A stretch of 64,000 bases of DNA, from positions 14,922,917 through 14,986,916 of the forward strand of contig NC_079208.1 in assembly GCF_026745355.1 (NCBI RefSeq), read 5' to 3'. Numbering within the stretch: position 1 is the first letter of the stretch; each line of letters opens with the position of its first letter. Below are positions 35,779-46,997 of this stretch, piece after piece. Source of the stretch: Beta vulgaris subsp. vulgaris (taxonomy: Eukaryota > Streptophyta > Magnoliopsida > Caryophyllales > Amaranthaceae). The notes under the pieces are model-generated. The model saw only the letters and a program-made list of their open reading frames with translations, searched no databases and had not been told where the DNA came from. The position numbers were made by a program, and so were the translations under genes.

Positions 35779-37841
35779 GGCTATGTTCAGTTTACCTTAT
35801 TTTTGCTTATTTCAGATCTAATTAGATCAGAAAAAATAAGTTCAGATCAGATGAGATAAATTCAGATCAGATCATGCTTATATTTAAAAACTCATTATTA
35901 CTATTAATACTATTATTTACTAGTACATTTGTTCAAAAGGATTATTATTGTTGTTGTTGTACTTATTAATTATTAATATTGATAATTATTATTAATCTTG
36001 TTGTTATCATTATAAATGTCATTGTTATCATTATTTTAAGTTATTTTGCTATTATTAAATAATAGAAAATCAAAAGCCACGTGTTAAGAACATATAGGCG
36101 CAGAAATATATAAAATATGATAGCTCAAATTCATGACAACGAAACTACTAAGTTCGGATTACATATCAAAATAAGCTAAGTGCGAGATACAAATTATAAA
36201 TTTAGATCCGGTATACCTCTTCCTACCGAATTCCTAATCTCACAAGCTATTTGAAGTTACACGCTATCCATTTCTTTCTTGCGTAAGTCATAGTTGTTTG
36301 TATATCTTATTTTATTTCATATGAAAAAAAGAGTTGAGTTTGCCGACTTCTCAAGTGTGAAACATTTTTTTTAAGGGAAAGTGTGAAATATTTTATAAGT
36401 GCTCTTATAAATTAATGACTTGGGTTATTATATAATTATTTTTAGTAATAATTATTATTATGATTATAATTATTGTTGTTGTTATTATTATAATGATAAT
36501 AATAATAATAATTATTATTATTATTAATAAAAGTTGTGTAAAAGTTGTGATAGAAATAAAATGATAACAATAGTAATACTATAAATAAGATCTTATAATG
36601 TATTGCATACTAATGAATTACAAAGTAGCAATATATAGTAATAATATATTGGAAAAATTGTTTAAAATAAGTTAACCTTTAACCGGTCTTCTTTTAATAA
36701 GTTAACCATTGGATTATCCTGGAATAAGCCATCTTTTATATCATTTAAGCATTAAACAAGTTGGATTACATTATGACCTGCTAATGCAAGGAACAACCGG
36801 TTATTCTACCCAACCCTTACAAACACCTTCTACCCACCCCTACGAACACCTCCCCACCCTCCTCCAACCACCTCTCCCCTAGTCCCCCAACCCATTTTCC
36901 TGCCACCACCGCCTCGCCCGACCCTCTGCAAACACCTCCTCCATCCCCCCACCCTCGCAACCCCCATTCCGTAAACCCCGCAACCCCATTCCCCCCCTTC
37001 AGCCCCGCAACCCTCTCCCTCTTAGTCCCGCAAAACCCACCTGCCTCCTCTGCTTGCCTTGCCGGAACTCTTCACCTTTACTGCACAGCGTGACTGCAAT
37101 CTCGGGCGTGATTGAAGCAGAGCTAGCAGCAGGGTGGTGCTGTAACGCGACACCAAGCAGAGGAGATAGAGCAAGAGAGAGAAGAGAGGAAGCAGGAGCA
37201 ACGAGATTGCGATTGTGCTCAGGTGTGTATAGTCGGTTGATGGCGGCAGGCGTGACGCTCGTTGGCGGAGCTGCAAGCAGGAGCGTCGGTGGTTGGTGCA
37301 CTGAGGGGGGTTGAGGGTGGCAGCAGGGGGTGTAAGGAGGGTGGGCTACGGGGGTTGGGCGAGGGTGTGGCTCGAGGATTTGGTGTTGGGTTGTGCGAGG
37401 GTGTGGGTCGAGGGTTTGGTGTTGGGTCGTGGTTGAGGCTAGCTGGGTTTAGGTGGCCAGCTATGGAAGGAGGTGATGAGAGATGAGAGAAGGAGGACAT
37501 GAGAGAGGTTAGAGAAGGAGGTGAGAGAGGATAGATGAGAAATATTAAAAACGAAAAAAATCTGGATTTTTTCCTTTCTTTTTACCAGTTAAATAGGTCA
37601 TAAGTCATCTAACTCATTAAAGGCTTAAGTGGCATCAAAGTTGACTTATTCCAGGATAATCCTGTGGTTAACTTATTAAAAGAAGATCGATTAAAGGTTA
37701 ACTTATTTTTAACAATTTTTCCTAATATATTTTATAAAAGATAAGGTCTTGTAAATCAGATCAGAACAGATCAGAAAAAATAAGTTCAGATCATATCATA
37801 TGAGTTCAAATCAGAAAATTTCAGGTGAACTAAACATAGCC
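35779..37841. mobile_element. Harbinger/Tourist-like element, split by a nested insertion
   Basis: Ends GGCTATGTTCAGTTTACCT and inverse GGCTATGTTTAGTTCACCT, flanked by TTA (35776-35778, 37842-37844). Subterminal TCAGATCAGA repeats occur on both sides. Without the nested element at 36651-37722 it is about 980 bp, with ATT-rich filler and no transposase. Confidence 0.88.
36651..37722. mobile_element. Mutator-like element nested in the Harbinger-like element
   Basis: Inverted ends of about 75 bp: GGAAAAATTGTTTAAAATAA versus GGAAAAATTGTTAAAAATAA, continuing through AAGTTAACCTTTAA and GGATTATCCTGGAATAAG. A perfect 9-bp duplication TAATATATT flanks it (36642-36650, 37723-37731). The interior is GC-skewed with frames that look like composition artefacts. 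Its first ten bases nearly equal those of the element at 15100-16154. Confidence 0.93.
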
Positions 37842-37844
37842 TTA

Positions 37845-38323
37845 ATTGTTCAATTAAATGTGTCTGGTTGATGTTTTGCATTTCGAGCCATTTATTTAAA
37901 TGATGGGGTTAGGGCATGCATTTCACGTCATTTACTTAAAGAGGCCGGATAGTTCCTAGTTTATTTTCTCCCATGAAGACAAATTCAAAATGAAAAATTA
38001 TACTTTGTTATGGATGAAAAATTATTCAATATGGATATATGGATAGAAAAGGTAGTAACCCATTAGTTAAAAAGCCTTTGGTACAAAATTAAATATTTCA
38101 AGCTAGAAAAATCATATATTAGAAGTTGTTTAGGTTTATAATTTTATAAATAATTGTGTCATACTTTAGAAGAAAATGGAATCTATAATTGTGTAATGAA
38201 TAATTGTTTTATCGCCTTAAAAGATTGTGATAGTTGCATGTGAGCAGAATTACCATATGCATAACAGATTCGACCACAATAATTAAGCATTCAATTCCTG
38301 AATTATATATATATATATATATA
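37845..38323. other. No feature recognised
   Basis: AT-rich DNA ending in a short TA run. No open frame or repeat boundary found. Confidence 0.4.
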
Positions 38324-38884
38324 TCTATTATATAAGGGAAGGGGGGAGCAATGGTGTCCTCTTTTGAAACGCCTATTTTGCCCCCCTTCTCTTTCTAAAT
38401 TACAAAAGAAATGTCAAAAAATCAAAATACTGAAAATAAATTTACAACATTCACTCACAAATCACTTAAAAGAAGAAACTTTACTAATCCATCATACAAT
38501 TGAGAAAATCAGTTATAAAAATCACGCAAATCACTCAAATAATCAGGAAACTTTATTAAAACTTAAAATTAATTACAAACTAAAACTAATAACCTAGAAC
38601 GTCAATACATACAAAAAATTTACAAAAATTTACTTACAAATCACTATTCTCAAGAACCATTCACAATTAATGGTGGGTCATGATAAAAAATAGAGGTGTA
38701 TTTGTAGTGAAATCAAATTTAGAAATTAGACAAGGAAAAAAATTATTTACTTTTATAGTGTTTTCCTATATATAATGAAACTTTTACATATATTTGGACT
38801 ATTTTTTTCTATTATATAATAGCGATAATTATCAAGGTAAAAAGGTTTATATAAAATATCATTCAAGAATTAAAGTACAACATA
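38324..38884 (+). mobile_element. Helitron-like 5' end, 3' end not seen
   Basis: Starts A|TCTATTATATAAGGGAAG and continues GGGGGAGCAATGGTGTCC, nearly identical to the start of the next element (38885). No 3' hairpin plus CTAG was found before that second start. Confidence 0.5.
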
Positions 38885-39468
38885 TCTCTATTATATAAGG
38901 GAAGGGGGAGCTATGGTGTCCCCGAATGAAGAGACTATCTTACCCCTTCCCATTCTAAATTACAAATTCACTTACAAATCAAAGGGGGCTTCAAACAAAA
39001 ATAAAAAATATAATTATAATAATCACTCACAAGTCAACTAAAATCATAAAATTGCATAATTTACGTTATGCAAATCACTAAAATGAGGAAACTTTACAAA
39101 AACTTAAAAATTCACTTACAAACTACAACCTATGAAAAAATTGACTTGAAATCAAAGTGTCTACTTTCTTTACAATTTATGAAGTACTGTACTTAATTCA
39201 AAAATCAACTAAAAAATTATAATATTAGAAATCATAAATAAATTCAAAAAATTTCTATTTTTTCATAGAATTTAACTTTGAAAAGTAAAAAAAAAAACAA
39301 AAAGAATGGTGAGAGACTTAAGTGAAGAAACTAAACCAATCAAATTTTGCAACTAAAAACAATTATACTTTATATGTCTAATGTGTCAAATTTTGACTCT
39401 TATGTCGAAGAAAATTGAGTTTCTGTTCGAAAAAAATTCAAGCACACATCGCGTGCAAAAAATTCTAG
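38885..39468 (+). mobile_element. Helitron-like non-autonomous element
   Basis: Begins A|TCTCTATTATATAAGGG. It ends with a short hairpin (GCAC-ACATCGC-GTGC) followed by AAAAAATTCTAG|T, the TC...CTAG structure with insertion between A and T expected of Helitrons. 584 bp, AT-rich, no Rep/helicase. Confidence 0.7.
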
Positions 39469-39480
39469 TATATATATATC

Positions 39481-40165
39481 GAGAGAGAGGAGGGCTCTTG
39501 TGAGAACACCTCCTCTATGTGAGAACTTTATGTGAGAACAAATCTGGACCTTTGGATCTAATCTAATCTAACCATCCTAAATACACTTATGAGTAATGGC
39601 ATTTTCGTAATTTAGTTTAACCCTTACCCCTTTCTTCCCCCACCCCTTTCACGCTACTTTTTTTCTCTCTCTATCTTATCTTTCTCTCTCCTTTGTATCG
39701 TCGTTCATGGAGTTTTAGTTCTTCAAAGTTTTAGTTCGATTATTTGCGGATTCCAAACTATTTTTTCTAGAAATTGTGTTGGTTACTATGATACAGCAGA
39801 GGGTCACTATGATATATAGTCGAGGGTTGTGTTGGTTACAATGATACAGTAGAGGGTCACTATGATATATAGCAAAGGGTTGTGTTGGTTACTATGATAC
39901 AGCAGAGGGTCACTATGATATAGCAGAGGGTCACTATGATATTGAAATAGTAAATAATATTTTTTTTTTTGACTAATTTCTTTAAACATGTGATAGATTG
40001 GTTATTATGATATAATACATGGTCACTATGATATTTTCTCATAGTTCTGCAGGCTTAGTTGCTCAGTATCGTTTTCTTGATTCTCTTGGTAACCTACGAA
40101 TGAGATTCATTCTCACATAAAAAAGTGTTCTCACATAAGGATCTATTCTCACCGGATCCCAACCC
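39481..40165. mobile_element. Inverted-repeat element embedded in a (TA)n tract
   Basis: The arms carry TATGTGAGAAC words in inverted orientation (left TCTATGTGAGAACTTTATG, right inverse CCTTATGTGAGAACACTTT). It is bounded on both sides by TA microsatellite. It includes a 53-bp tandem repeat (39778-39945). Similar in design to 54186-54680. Confidence 0.6.
39778..39945. repeat. 53-bp tandem repeat, about three copies
   Basis: Units start GTTGGTTAC at 39778, 39831 and 39884 and contain GATACAGCAGAGGGTCACTA with a few substitutions; the last unit is truncated and internally duplicated. Confidence 0.9.
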
Positions 40166-40230
<65 letters not shown>

Positions 40231-40240
40231 TATATATATA
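40166..40240. repeat. (TA)n microsatellite
   Basis: Nearly pure TA repeat of about 75 bp. It creates meaningless ILE/TYR open frames in both directions. Confidence 0.95.
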
Positions 40241-41270
40241 TTGTACCATACACTTTTCATTTTTGGTTGAAGAATGTATTGTACTCGTATTGACATGTAT
40301 ATCATATTTTTCCGAGACAATTCGCAAACAAATTTAAATTGGTAAAATAATAATTATAACAATAAGTGTGATAGCAATGTCTAATAAGTAAACAATAAAA
40401 TAAAAATATCGATAATAATATTAAAGAATATTAATGAGTATAATAATGTTTAATAAATAAAATGACAATAAGTAAAACATCAGTAATTATTTAAAAAACT
40501 TACAAAAATATTTCTAAAAAATTTAAAATCTAAAATTAAATTTGAGATATTAATAAAGTAATACCAAAGATAATTATAAACTAAGAATAATGATAAGGAT
40601 AATATTAAAAGTATTAGTAGTCTTAAACTCTTAACATACTAATCTGGATTGAACTAATTTTTTATTGATTTAGTTAAAAAAACAGATATAAGTAGTTATC
40701 AATATTTGAGCAATGAGCAATACTAATCTAGAAATAGTATTTATTTATTTTTACCTCAAAAAGATCTAGGTAAGTAGGTATAGTTTTAGCAAAAAATCTT
40801 TTGATGGAAAAGATGAATCATGGACGAAGTTTGAACATGAATAACAGTGAACTGTACTGATACTTATTAGTTATTACTTGGATTTACGTAACCTTTTGAA
40901 TTTTGATTGAGTCGAAGAGAAAATGCGGATAGAATACGGAGATTCGGATTCCGTTACGCGGCATTTGTGTAATCAGCAAAGCAAAATCCAGCTGGAAATG
41001 TTATCCACGTCAGCACCAAACGTTTTAGCTTAGATGGGGTCCACAGGTCGAAAGCAACGTTGTCGTTACTCGTTAGTGGATTCGCGCCAAGCAGTTGGAG
41101 ACTTGGAGTATCACTCTACACACACTCACTCACTTTGTCTTTCCCTTATCATGATTTTTTCTGGAATGGACCGCAACAGGACAAAGCTTCGTAGTTAAGA
41201 TTACCGACTTGAAGCATCTCCATTCTCCTCAACTTGTCTGATACTCAAGGCCAATTTGTGAAAAACTCTA
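40241..41270. other. No gene confirmed; promoter-like unique stretch at 40900-41270
   Basis: 40241-40890 is AT-rich with no features. 40900-41270 has balanced composition, ACGTCAGCACC (TGACG-type core) and a CACACACTCACTCACTTTGTC tract like a plant core promoter/leader. No open frame of useful length follows before the LINE poly(A) at 41277. Confidence 0.3.
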
Positions 41271-41312
41271 TGTAACTTTTTTTTTTTTTTAGGGGAAAAC
41301 CCAAAAAACGGG

Positions 41313-44300
41313 TTACTCTATTAAATCACAAACAGCAATGTTCAAAACGCTATCCGGGATATCGTCCATCCAGCGACGCCAACCAGAGACAAAAGGTTGG
41401 AAGTGGGCTAAATAGTGAGCGACTTTGTTACCAGTGCGCTTTACAATAGACCACACAACAAAATTAAAACTAGACGATAAAGCAATAATATCCTCTATAA
41501 TAAGAAAAAACTCACTAGAGCCTACAACACCATTCCTAAGCGCTTGAACCACCACAAGACAATCACTCTCCAGAACCAAGTTTGAGACCCCAAGCTGGAG
41601 CCCCCATTGGACGCCTGCTAAGACAGCTTTGGCTTCGGTCACTTGAACCTCCCAACGAGCTTCCTGCTGAACCGTCGCACAACCTACTACCTCCCCGGAT
41701 GCCGCTCTACACACCAAGCCAAGCCCAGATCCCCATTCACCCAGAAAACCCGCATTGACATTAATTTTGTACCACCCCAACTCCGGGCGCACCCAAGATG
41801 TTGGATGGCCATTCACCCTTTGGGTCGCACCTCCGCCATGATCCGCAACAGCCTCCTTCGCATTCTTGGCCATCTTCAGCCCGTAAGCTAAGATACTTTC
41901 AGGCGTCCCACACTCACCTTCCATGACCAACAGACACCGAGCCCCCCATATTGCCCAACAGAGTGTGAGAAAAACGGCCACATCCTCGTCCTCCAACTTT
42001 TTCAAGTAACAGCCCCACCATTCCACGAGCCTCCCACACCCATCCGGAGTCACACTAGCTAGGGAGCTCAGCTCCCATATACTCCTCGCCAGACCACATT
42101 GGTGTAAAACATGAAGGCCGGTCTCTTTCGCTGCCCCACACACTCCACACTGCTCCCCAATAGATGGAATCCGGACATAAAGGCCACACTTAGTCGGTAG
42201 CGCCTCCATGCAAGCTCTCCACGCAAAGAGCTTAACTCGCGCCAATACCTCAGCTCCCCAGATGATGGACCACAGGTCCGACGTCGTCGCCGAGGTTTCA
42301 ATCCTCCTAGACCTTTCATCGTGCACCAAAGCTTTATAAGCTGACCGCACCGAAAAATTCCCATCCTTCTCTAAATCCCAGCATAGTTTATCCTCCGGTA
42401 ATCGACGACTCAAAGGGATGCTTAACACCCTCTCAACCTCAAAAGGAAAAAATAGTTGTCTCACAAGATCAACCTTCCACTCCTTACTAATAGGATCGAT
42501 TAAAGCTCCCACCTCCGCCTCCAAATTAGCATCGCCTTGAGGTTACAAAATTTTCCTAGATTGCGTACCAGGAAGCCAAGGGTCCGACCAAATCTTTATA
42601 GACTCTCCATTCCCAACTCTCTACCTCATTCCCCTTTTAATAACCCATCTCGCCTCCCAAATCCCCCTCCACGTATAACTCGGGTTCACACCCAGTTCAG
42701 CATCCAAATAAGAAGAATTCGGGAAATATCGCGCTTTGTAAATTTGAGCTATCAAGCTACCGGAGTTCGTCACTAATCGCCATGCCTGTTTACCTAATAA
42801 CGCCCAATTCAAACACTTCATATCACGGAACCCCAAACCTCCGTCCCTTTTTTCTTTACACAACTTTCTCCAAGCTACCCAATGGATCTTACGTTCACCA
42901 TTTTTTTGACCCCACCAAAACTGGGCCATGAGAGACCGAATTTCCTCACAGAAGGAAGATGGAAACTTAAATACACTCATCGCATAGGTAGGAAGAGATT
43001 GGGCCACTGCCTTTATCATAACCTCCCTACCAGCTTTAGATAGAACCATCCCCTTCCACCCTTGGAGCTTCTTGTAAATCTTCTCCTTAACCCCTCTCGT
43101 GATCACTTTTTTTGAGCGACCCACCACCGTCGGTAGCCCCAAATAGCGATCATGAATGTCGACCTCCTGAACACCAAGCATAGCCGCGATTTTCCCCCTC
43201 CGAGCCACCGGAACCCCCTTACTAAAAGAAATCTTGGTTTTGTCAAAGTTCACTTTCTGACCCGAAGACTCCTCATAGAGATTAAGTGCCTGTCGGATGG
43301 CCCTTGAATCTTGAACTGAAGCTCGGGAAAAGATGATACAGTCATCTGCAAACAACAAATGATTAACAGGAGGCGCTGTAGGGGCTAGCCTTATACCCTT
43401 CAAACTCTCCCTTTCTTCGGCTCTTCGTAACAAGTGAGAAAATATCTCCACACACAAAATGAAGAGCTAGGGCGATATAGGATCCCCTTGACGTAGTCCC
43501 CGATGCGGAATAAATTCCGCAGAAGGCTTCCCATTAACCAGCACTGCAAACGACACCGATCTCACACACTCCATCACCCTGCTGATCCAACCCGTATCAA
43601 AGCCGAACCTCACCAAAGCAGTATCCAAAAATTCCCACTCAATTCTATCGTAGGCTTTCGACATATCCAGTTTTAAAGCCATATAATCCGCCGCACTTTT
43701 ATTCTGCTTCATGTGGTGAAATAACTCAAAAGCCACCAATATGTTATCAGTAATTAACCGACCCGGAATAAATGCACTCTGATTGACAGAAACAATTTGA
43801 TCCAGAAAAGATTTGAGCCTATCTGCCAACACTTTTGACACCAGTTTATAGACAACATTACATAATGAAATAGGACAAAAATCCGACATACGCTCTGCCT
43901 TACTCTTCTTTGGGATAAGATTAATAAAAGTATGATTGTGCTGACGCGGGGAGGACTCCCCTCTGAAAATACCCAAAACCGTCTGCGTAACAGCATGTCC
44001 AACAATATGCCAGTAAGATTGAAAAAACATAGGACACATACCATCCGGGCCTGGGGCCTTAATAGGATGCATCTGACTGAGGGCAAGCTTCACCTCCTCT
44101 GCAGTATAGTCGGCCTGCAGACACACATTCATCCGATCCGTAACCGGCGCACCAAATTTACATAGCGCTTCGGAAATCATCGTGGGCTCAGAGGAAGTGA
44201 ACATGGACCGAAAATAATCCACTGCTACCGCCCCAATAGCCTCATCCCCCACATGCTCAACATCATCATCCCCCTTCAACACCTTGATGGAATTTTTACG

Positions 44301-45397
44301 ACGTCGTCCCGAAGCACGCTGGTGAAAGAATTCGAATTTCGGTCCCCCTCCTTCAACCATAACACCCGAGACCTCTGCTTCCAATAGACATCTTTCACCG
44401 AAACCAACTCCGCTATCTCCATTAACAATTTTCTTCGCCTAGCTAACTGAGCTGCAGTAAGACCCCCTGAGTTAAGTTTTTTTAGCGCCTTCCGCTTCTT
44501 TCGCAAATCAGCGAAAGTTTTCCCAAACCTTCGACCGTTCCAATCCTTCAAGTCAGCAGCGCATAACTCTAACTTAGCCGGCAAGGAGGGCGCTCCTAAC
44601 CAAACATTCTCAATAATACCTTCACATTCTCCCTCGCTAGCCCAATATTGCTCGAACCGAAACGGCTTCGGCCCCAACCTAGATCCCGGGTTGAGCTTCC
44701 ACAACGTGAGCTTGAGCGGTGCATGATCCGACCATTCTCTATCAAGATGCCATAAGTGGCCATCAGGAAATTGATCCCTCCACTGCAAAGTAACTAATGC
44801 GCGATCCAATCTGCACTGAACATTATCATCTAACTTGCGCCCATTGTCATAAGTAAATTCATATCCTGAAAACGGAAGATCAATGAACCCACAAGCATCA
44901 ACATCCCCTCTGAAGCAAACCATCTGACTCTCTGCTCTATCATTTCCACCAAGCTTCTCACGACCCCACATAATCTCATTAAAATCACCAATACATAGCC
45001 ATGGCAAGGAAGATTGGGAAGCAAGTAACGTGAGGAGAGACCATGAAAGATGTCTATTATGAGTCTCCGGCCAACCATAAAACCCCGTACATCTCCACTC
45101 CTCCTCCCCCAAACCATCCCGGACGACCACATCGATATGATGCACAGACATAGACAGCAAATCCACTACAATATCCTTTCTCCACAACAAAGCTAATCCA
45201 CCAGACCTACCCACCGAATCCACAGCTAAACAATGAAAGTCATCCAGTTTATTTCTAACCCTATCAAACTCCATCGAACTCAACTTTGTTTTCGATAAGA
45301 AAACCAAAGCTGGGGCCTCCCTTCGAATCAAATCACGAAGGTTAAGAACTGCAAAAGTGTGACCCAAACCCATGCAGTTTAAACTTAGAAGACTCAT
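41313..45397 (-). pseudogene. LINE ORF2: endonuclease, reverse transcriptase, RNase H (broken)
   Basis: Starts MSLLSLNCMGLGHTF. The apurinic-like endonuclease shows LCIGDFNEI, RLDRALV and SDHAPL, but the usual FLSETK glutamate reads FLSKTKL. One frameshift lies near 44330, after LKEGDRNS. The reverse transcriptase follows with INLIPKKSKAERMSDFCPIS, SAFIPGRLITDNILVAFE, LKLDMSKAYDRIEWEFL, GLRQGDPISP and the catalytic LLFADD. Stops interrupt at 43469-43467 (just after GDPISP), 42623-42621 and 42545-42543. Then comes a zf-RVT region with CGVCGAAKE and an RNase H-like domain (INVNAGF, VTEAKAVLAGVQWGL, LESDC, NKVAHYLA); its first aspartate is Asn. Except for the frameshift, all of 44384-41313 is one frame, so few mutations separate it from a working copy. 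Confidence 0.93.
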
Positions 45398-46871
45398 TGA
45401 GCTGGCGACGCTGCTCTATAGCAGACCCCGCCTCACGCCATCCAGAAGAAATAATTTCCAAACACATTTTTTTTGTTGTACTATCGTAATCCTCCACATC
45501 CGCCGTCACCTCTCGACTCCGTTTCCCCCCTACATCCAGCTCTGTACCACTCTCCCCCTCCTCCATATAAGTATCAAATTTTTCCCGAGCCTTTTTTCGC
45601 CATCTTTTCCCTCCTACCCCTTTCACACGTTCCACCTTCGTTGAAACCTCATTAGCTTCTGGGTTCAAAAATCCTCCCCCAGTCCGAGATTCCCCTTCAT
45701 CCACAGGCCCATTATTATCAAGTTCCTCAACTACTCCCATAACGGTAGTAGTAGTGGCACCAAGAATCCCCACCACCTCTTGGGCTCCATGCGAAAAATC
45801 TCCAGATTCAACCTCAGCAGCAGGAGAACCTTTATCATACCCCACATGCGTACCTCCCTCTCCTTCACCTCCAGACCCATCCTTGCATTCTCCACCCCCA
45901 GAACTCGCCCCCGGCCCTACTACCTTCCCTCCCCCTGCTATCAGTTCCTCCCCCTCCTTAGCACCAATATGGTCATTATCTTGCCCCACCTCCTCCTTCT
46001 CCAGCCCCAACAAAGCATGTCCAGAATCCGACCCCCCTACTTTTGGCTTCGTAACAAACATCACCTTCCTGCACGCCCGAACCTCCTCCAACTCATCTAT
46101 CATCTTCTTAACACCTTTTCGAGGGGTTGCCCGCAAGGCTCTACTCCACCCCATCACCTGTTCTTGATCACATCCATCTTCAATATTATCACAGTCACGG
46201 TCATTATGGCCATTAACTCCACACAGGAAGCAAAAGAACGGTAATCTCTCATAAGCTATGTCCGTTTTAACAATTTTTCCATCTCTCCCTTTAATGTTCT
46301 GGAATCTACAGAGAGGTTTAGTAATGTCCATAAAAATTCGAACCCTCCGATAATTGTCAAGGTAAGCACATTCATCATCAATGTCCATAACATGTCCCAG
46401 TCGAGACGCAATAACATTACACATGGGTGTCGAACAACAGTTAAAGGGTAAGTTTTTTAAGCGGATCCAAAAAGGAGAGAAATTAAGGTTTACCTCCGAC
46501 GGTTGCTCATCCCCGGAAACTTCATTCAGAACCACCAACTGATTATCAAAACACCAAGGCCTGCCTTGCATAACCTTTTCTTTGTCCCTCCAGTGAAAAA
46601 ATTGAAAAACAAATTTATTCGGTCCAATAGAACGAATCACCAATCTCTTTGAGACCCCCCATGATTGCGTCATCGTTCGTTTGAAGGCGTCGACATTGAA
46701 GTGTTTCTCCGTCACAACCCTTCCCACCAGTAATAAAGAGACCTGATCATTAATCTCTTCTGAATTAATATCCCCCGAGTCAAAAACTTCAGATTCTACG
46801 TCGTTAATGTTGAGATTTTGGCATTTAGCAATTAATTCCCCATCCATGGGAGCAGGAATGGGAAATCGCAC
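45342..46871 (-). CDS. LINE ORF1: DUF4283 plus CCHC zinc knuckle
   Basis: 509 residues, uninterrupted. Residues about 40-200 form the DUF4283 region found in plant LINE ORF1 proteins (LLVGRVVTEKHFNVDAF, FQFFHWRDKEKVMQGRPW, FWIRLKNLPFNCC). CFLCGVNGHNDRDC is a C-x2-C-x4-H-x4-C knuckle. The second half is low-complexity, rich in Gly, Glu and Val, ending in a basic patch (KRWRKKAREKF). ORF1 proteins bind the LINE RNA and form the ribonucleoprotein needed for retrotransposition. Its last 56 nt overlap the start of ORF2 in another frame. Confidence 0.9.
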   Translation of the reverse strand: MRFPIPAPMDGELIAKCQNLNINDVESEVFDSGDINSEEINDQVSLLLVGRVVTEKHFNVDAFKRTMTQSWGVSKRLVIRSIGPNKFVFQFFHWRDKEKVMQGRPWCFDNQLVVLNEVSGDEQPSEVNLNFSPFWIRLKNLPFNCCSTPMCNVIASRLGHVMDIDDECAYLDNYRRVRIFMDITKPLCRFQNIKGRDGKIVKTDIAYERLPFFCFLCGVNGHNDRDCDNIEDGCDQEQVMGWSRALRATPRKGVKKMIDELEEVRACRKVMFVTKPKVGGSDSGHALLGLEKEEVGQDNDHIGAKEGEELIAGGGKVVGPGASSGGGECKDGSGGEGEGGTHVGYDKGSPAAEVESGDFSHGAQEVVGILGATTTTVMGVVEELDNNGPVDEGESRTGGGFLNPEANEVSTKVERVKGVGGKRWRKKAREKFDTYMEEGESGTELDVGGKRSREVTADVEDYDSTTKKMCLEIISSGWREAGSAIEQRRQLNESSKFKLHGFGSHFCSS

Positions 46872-46997
46872 CCCTAGGGTTAGCGCAGACCTAACGAGGC
46901 GAGAGAGAACCTATCTTTCAAGGAGAATGTAAAAACTATCGCTATAAATATTGAGTGAGGCTAAATCTCTAACAATTATCTACATAACAAGTCTTTG

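Larger units (their letters stand above)
41277..46925 (-). mobile_element. Near-complete plant LINE (L1 superfamily)
   Basis: On the minus strand: a short leader below 46925, ORF1 (46871-45342), ORF2 (45397-41313) and a 3' run of A (complement of T at 41277-41290). The order EN, RT, zf-RVT, RNase H is that of plant L1-like elements with RNase H. The target duplication is uncertain; GTGAAAAACTCT before the tail and GTAAAAACTATC after the 5' end are only loosely similar. It is non-functional because of lesions in ORF2. Confidence 0.92.

Noticed and set aside
36999..37500. Overlapping Ala/Gly/Pro-rich frames on both strands
   Set aside because: Composition artefacts of the GC-rich core of the nested Mutator-like element.
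45372..46244. Plus-strand frames of 60-154 residues opposite LINE ORF1
   Set aside because: Antisense shadows of the intact ORF1, which has recognised domains.
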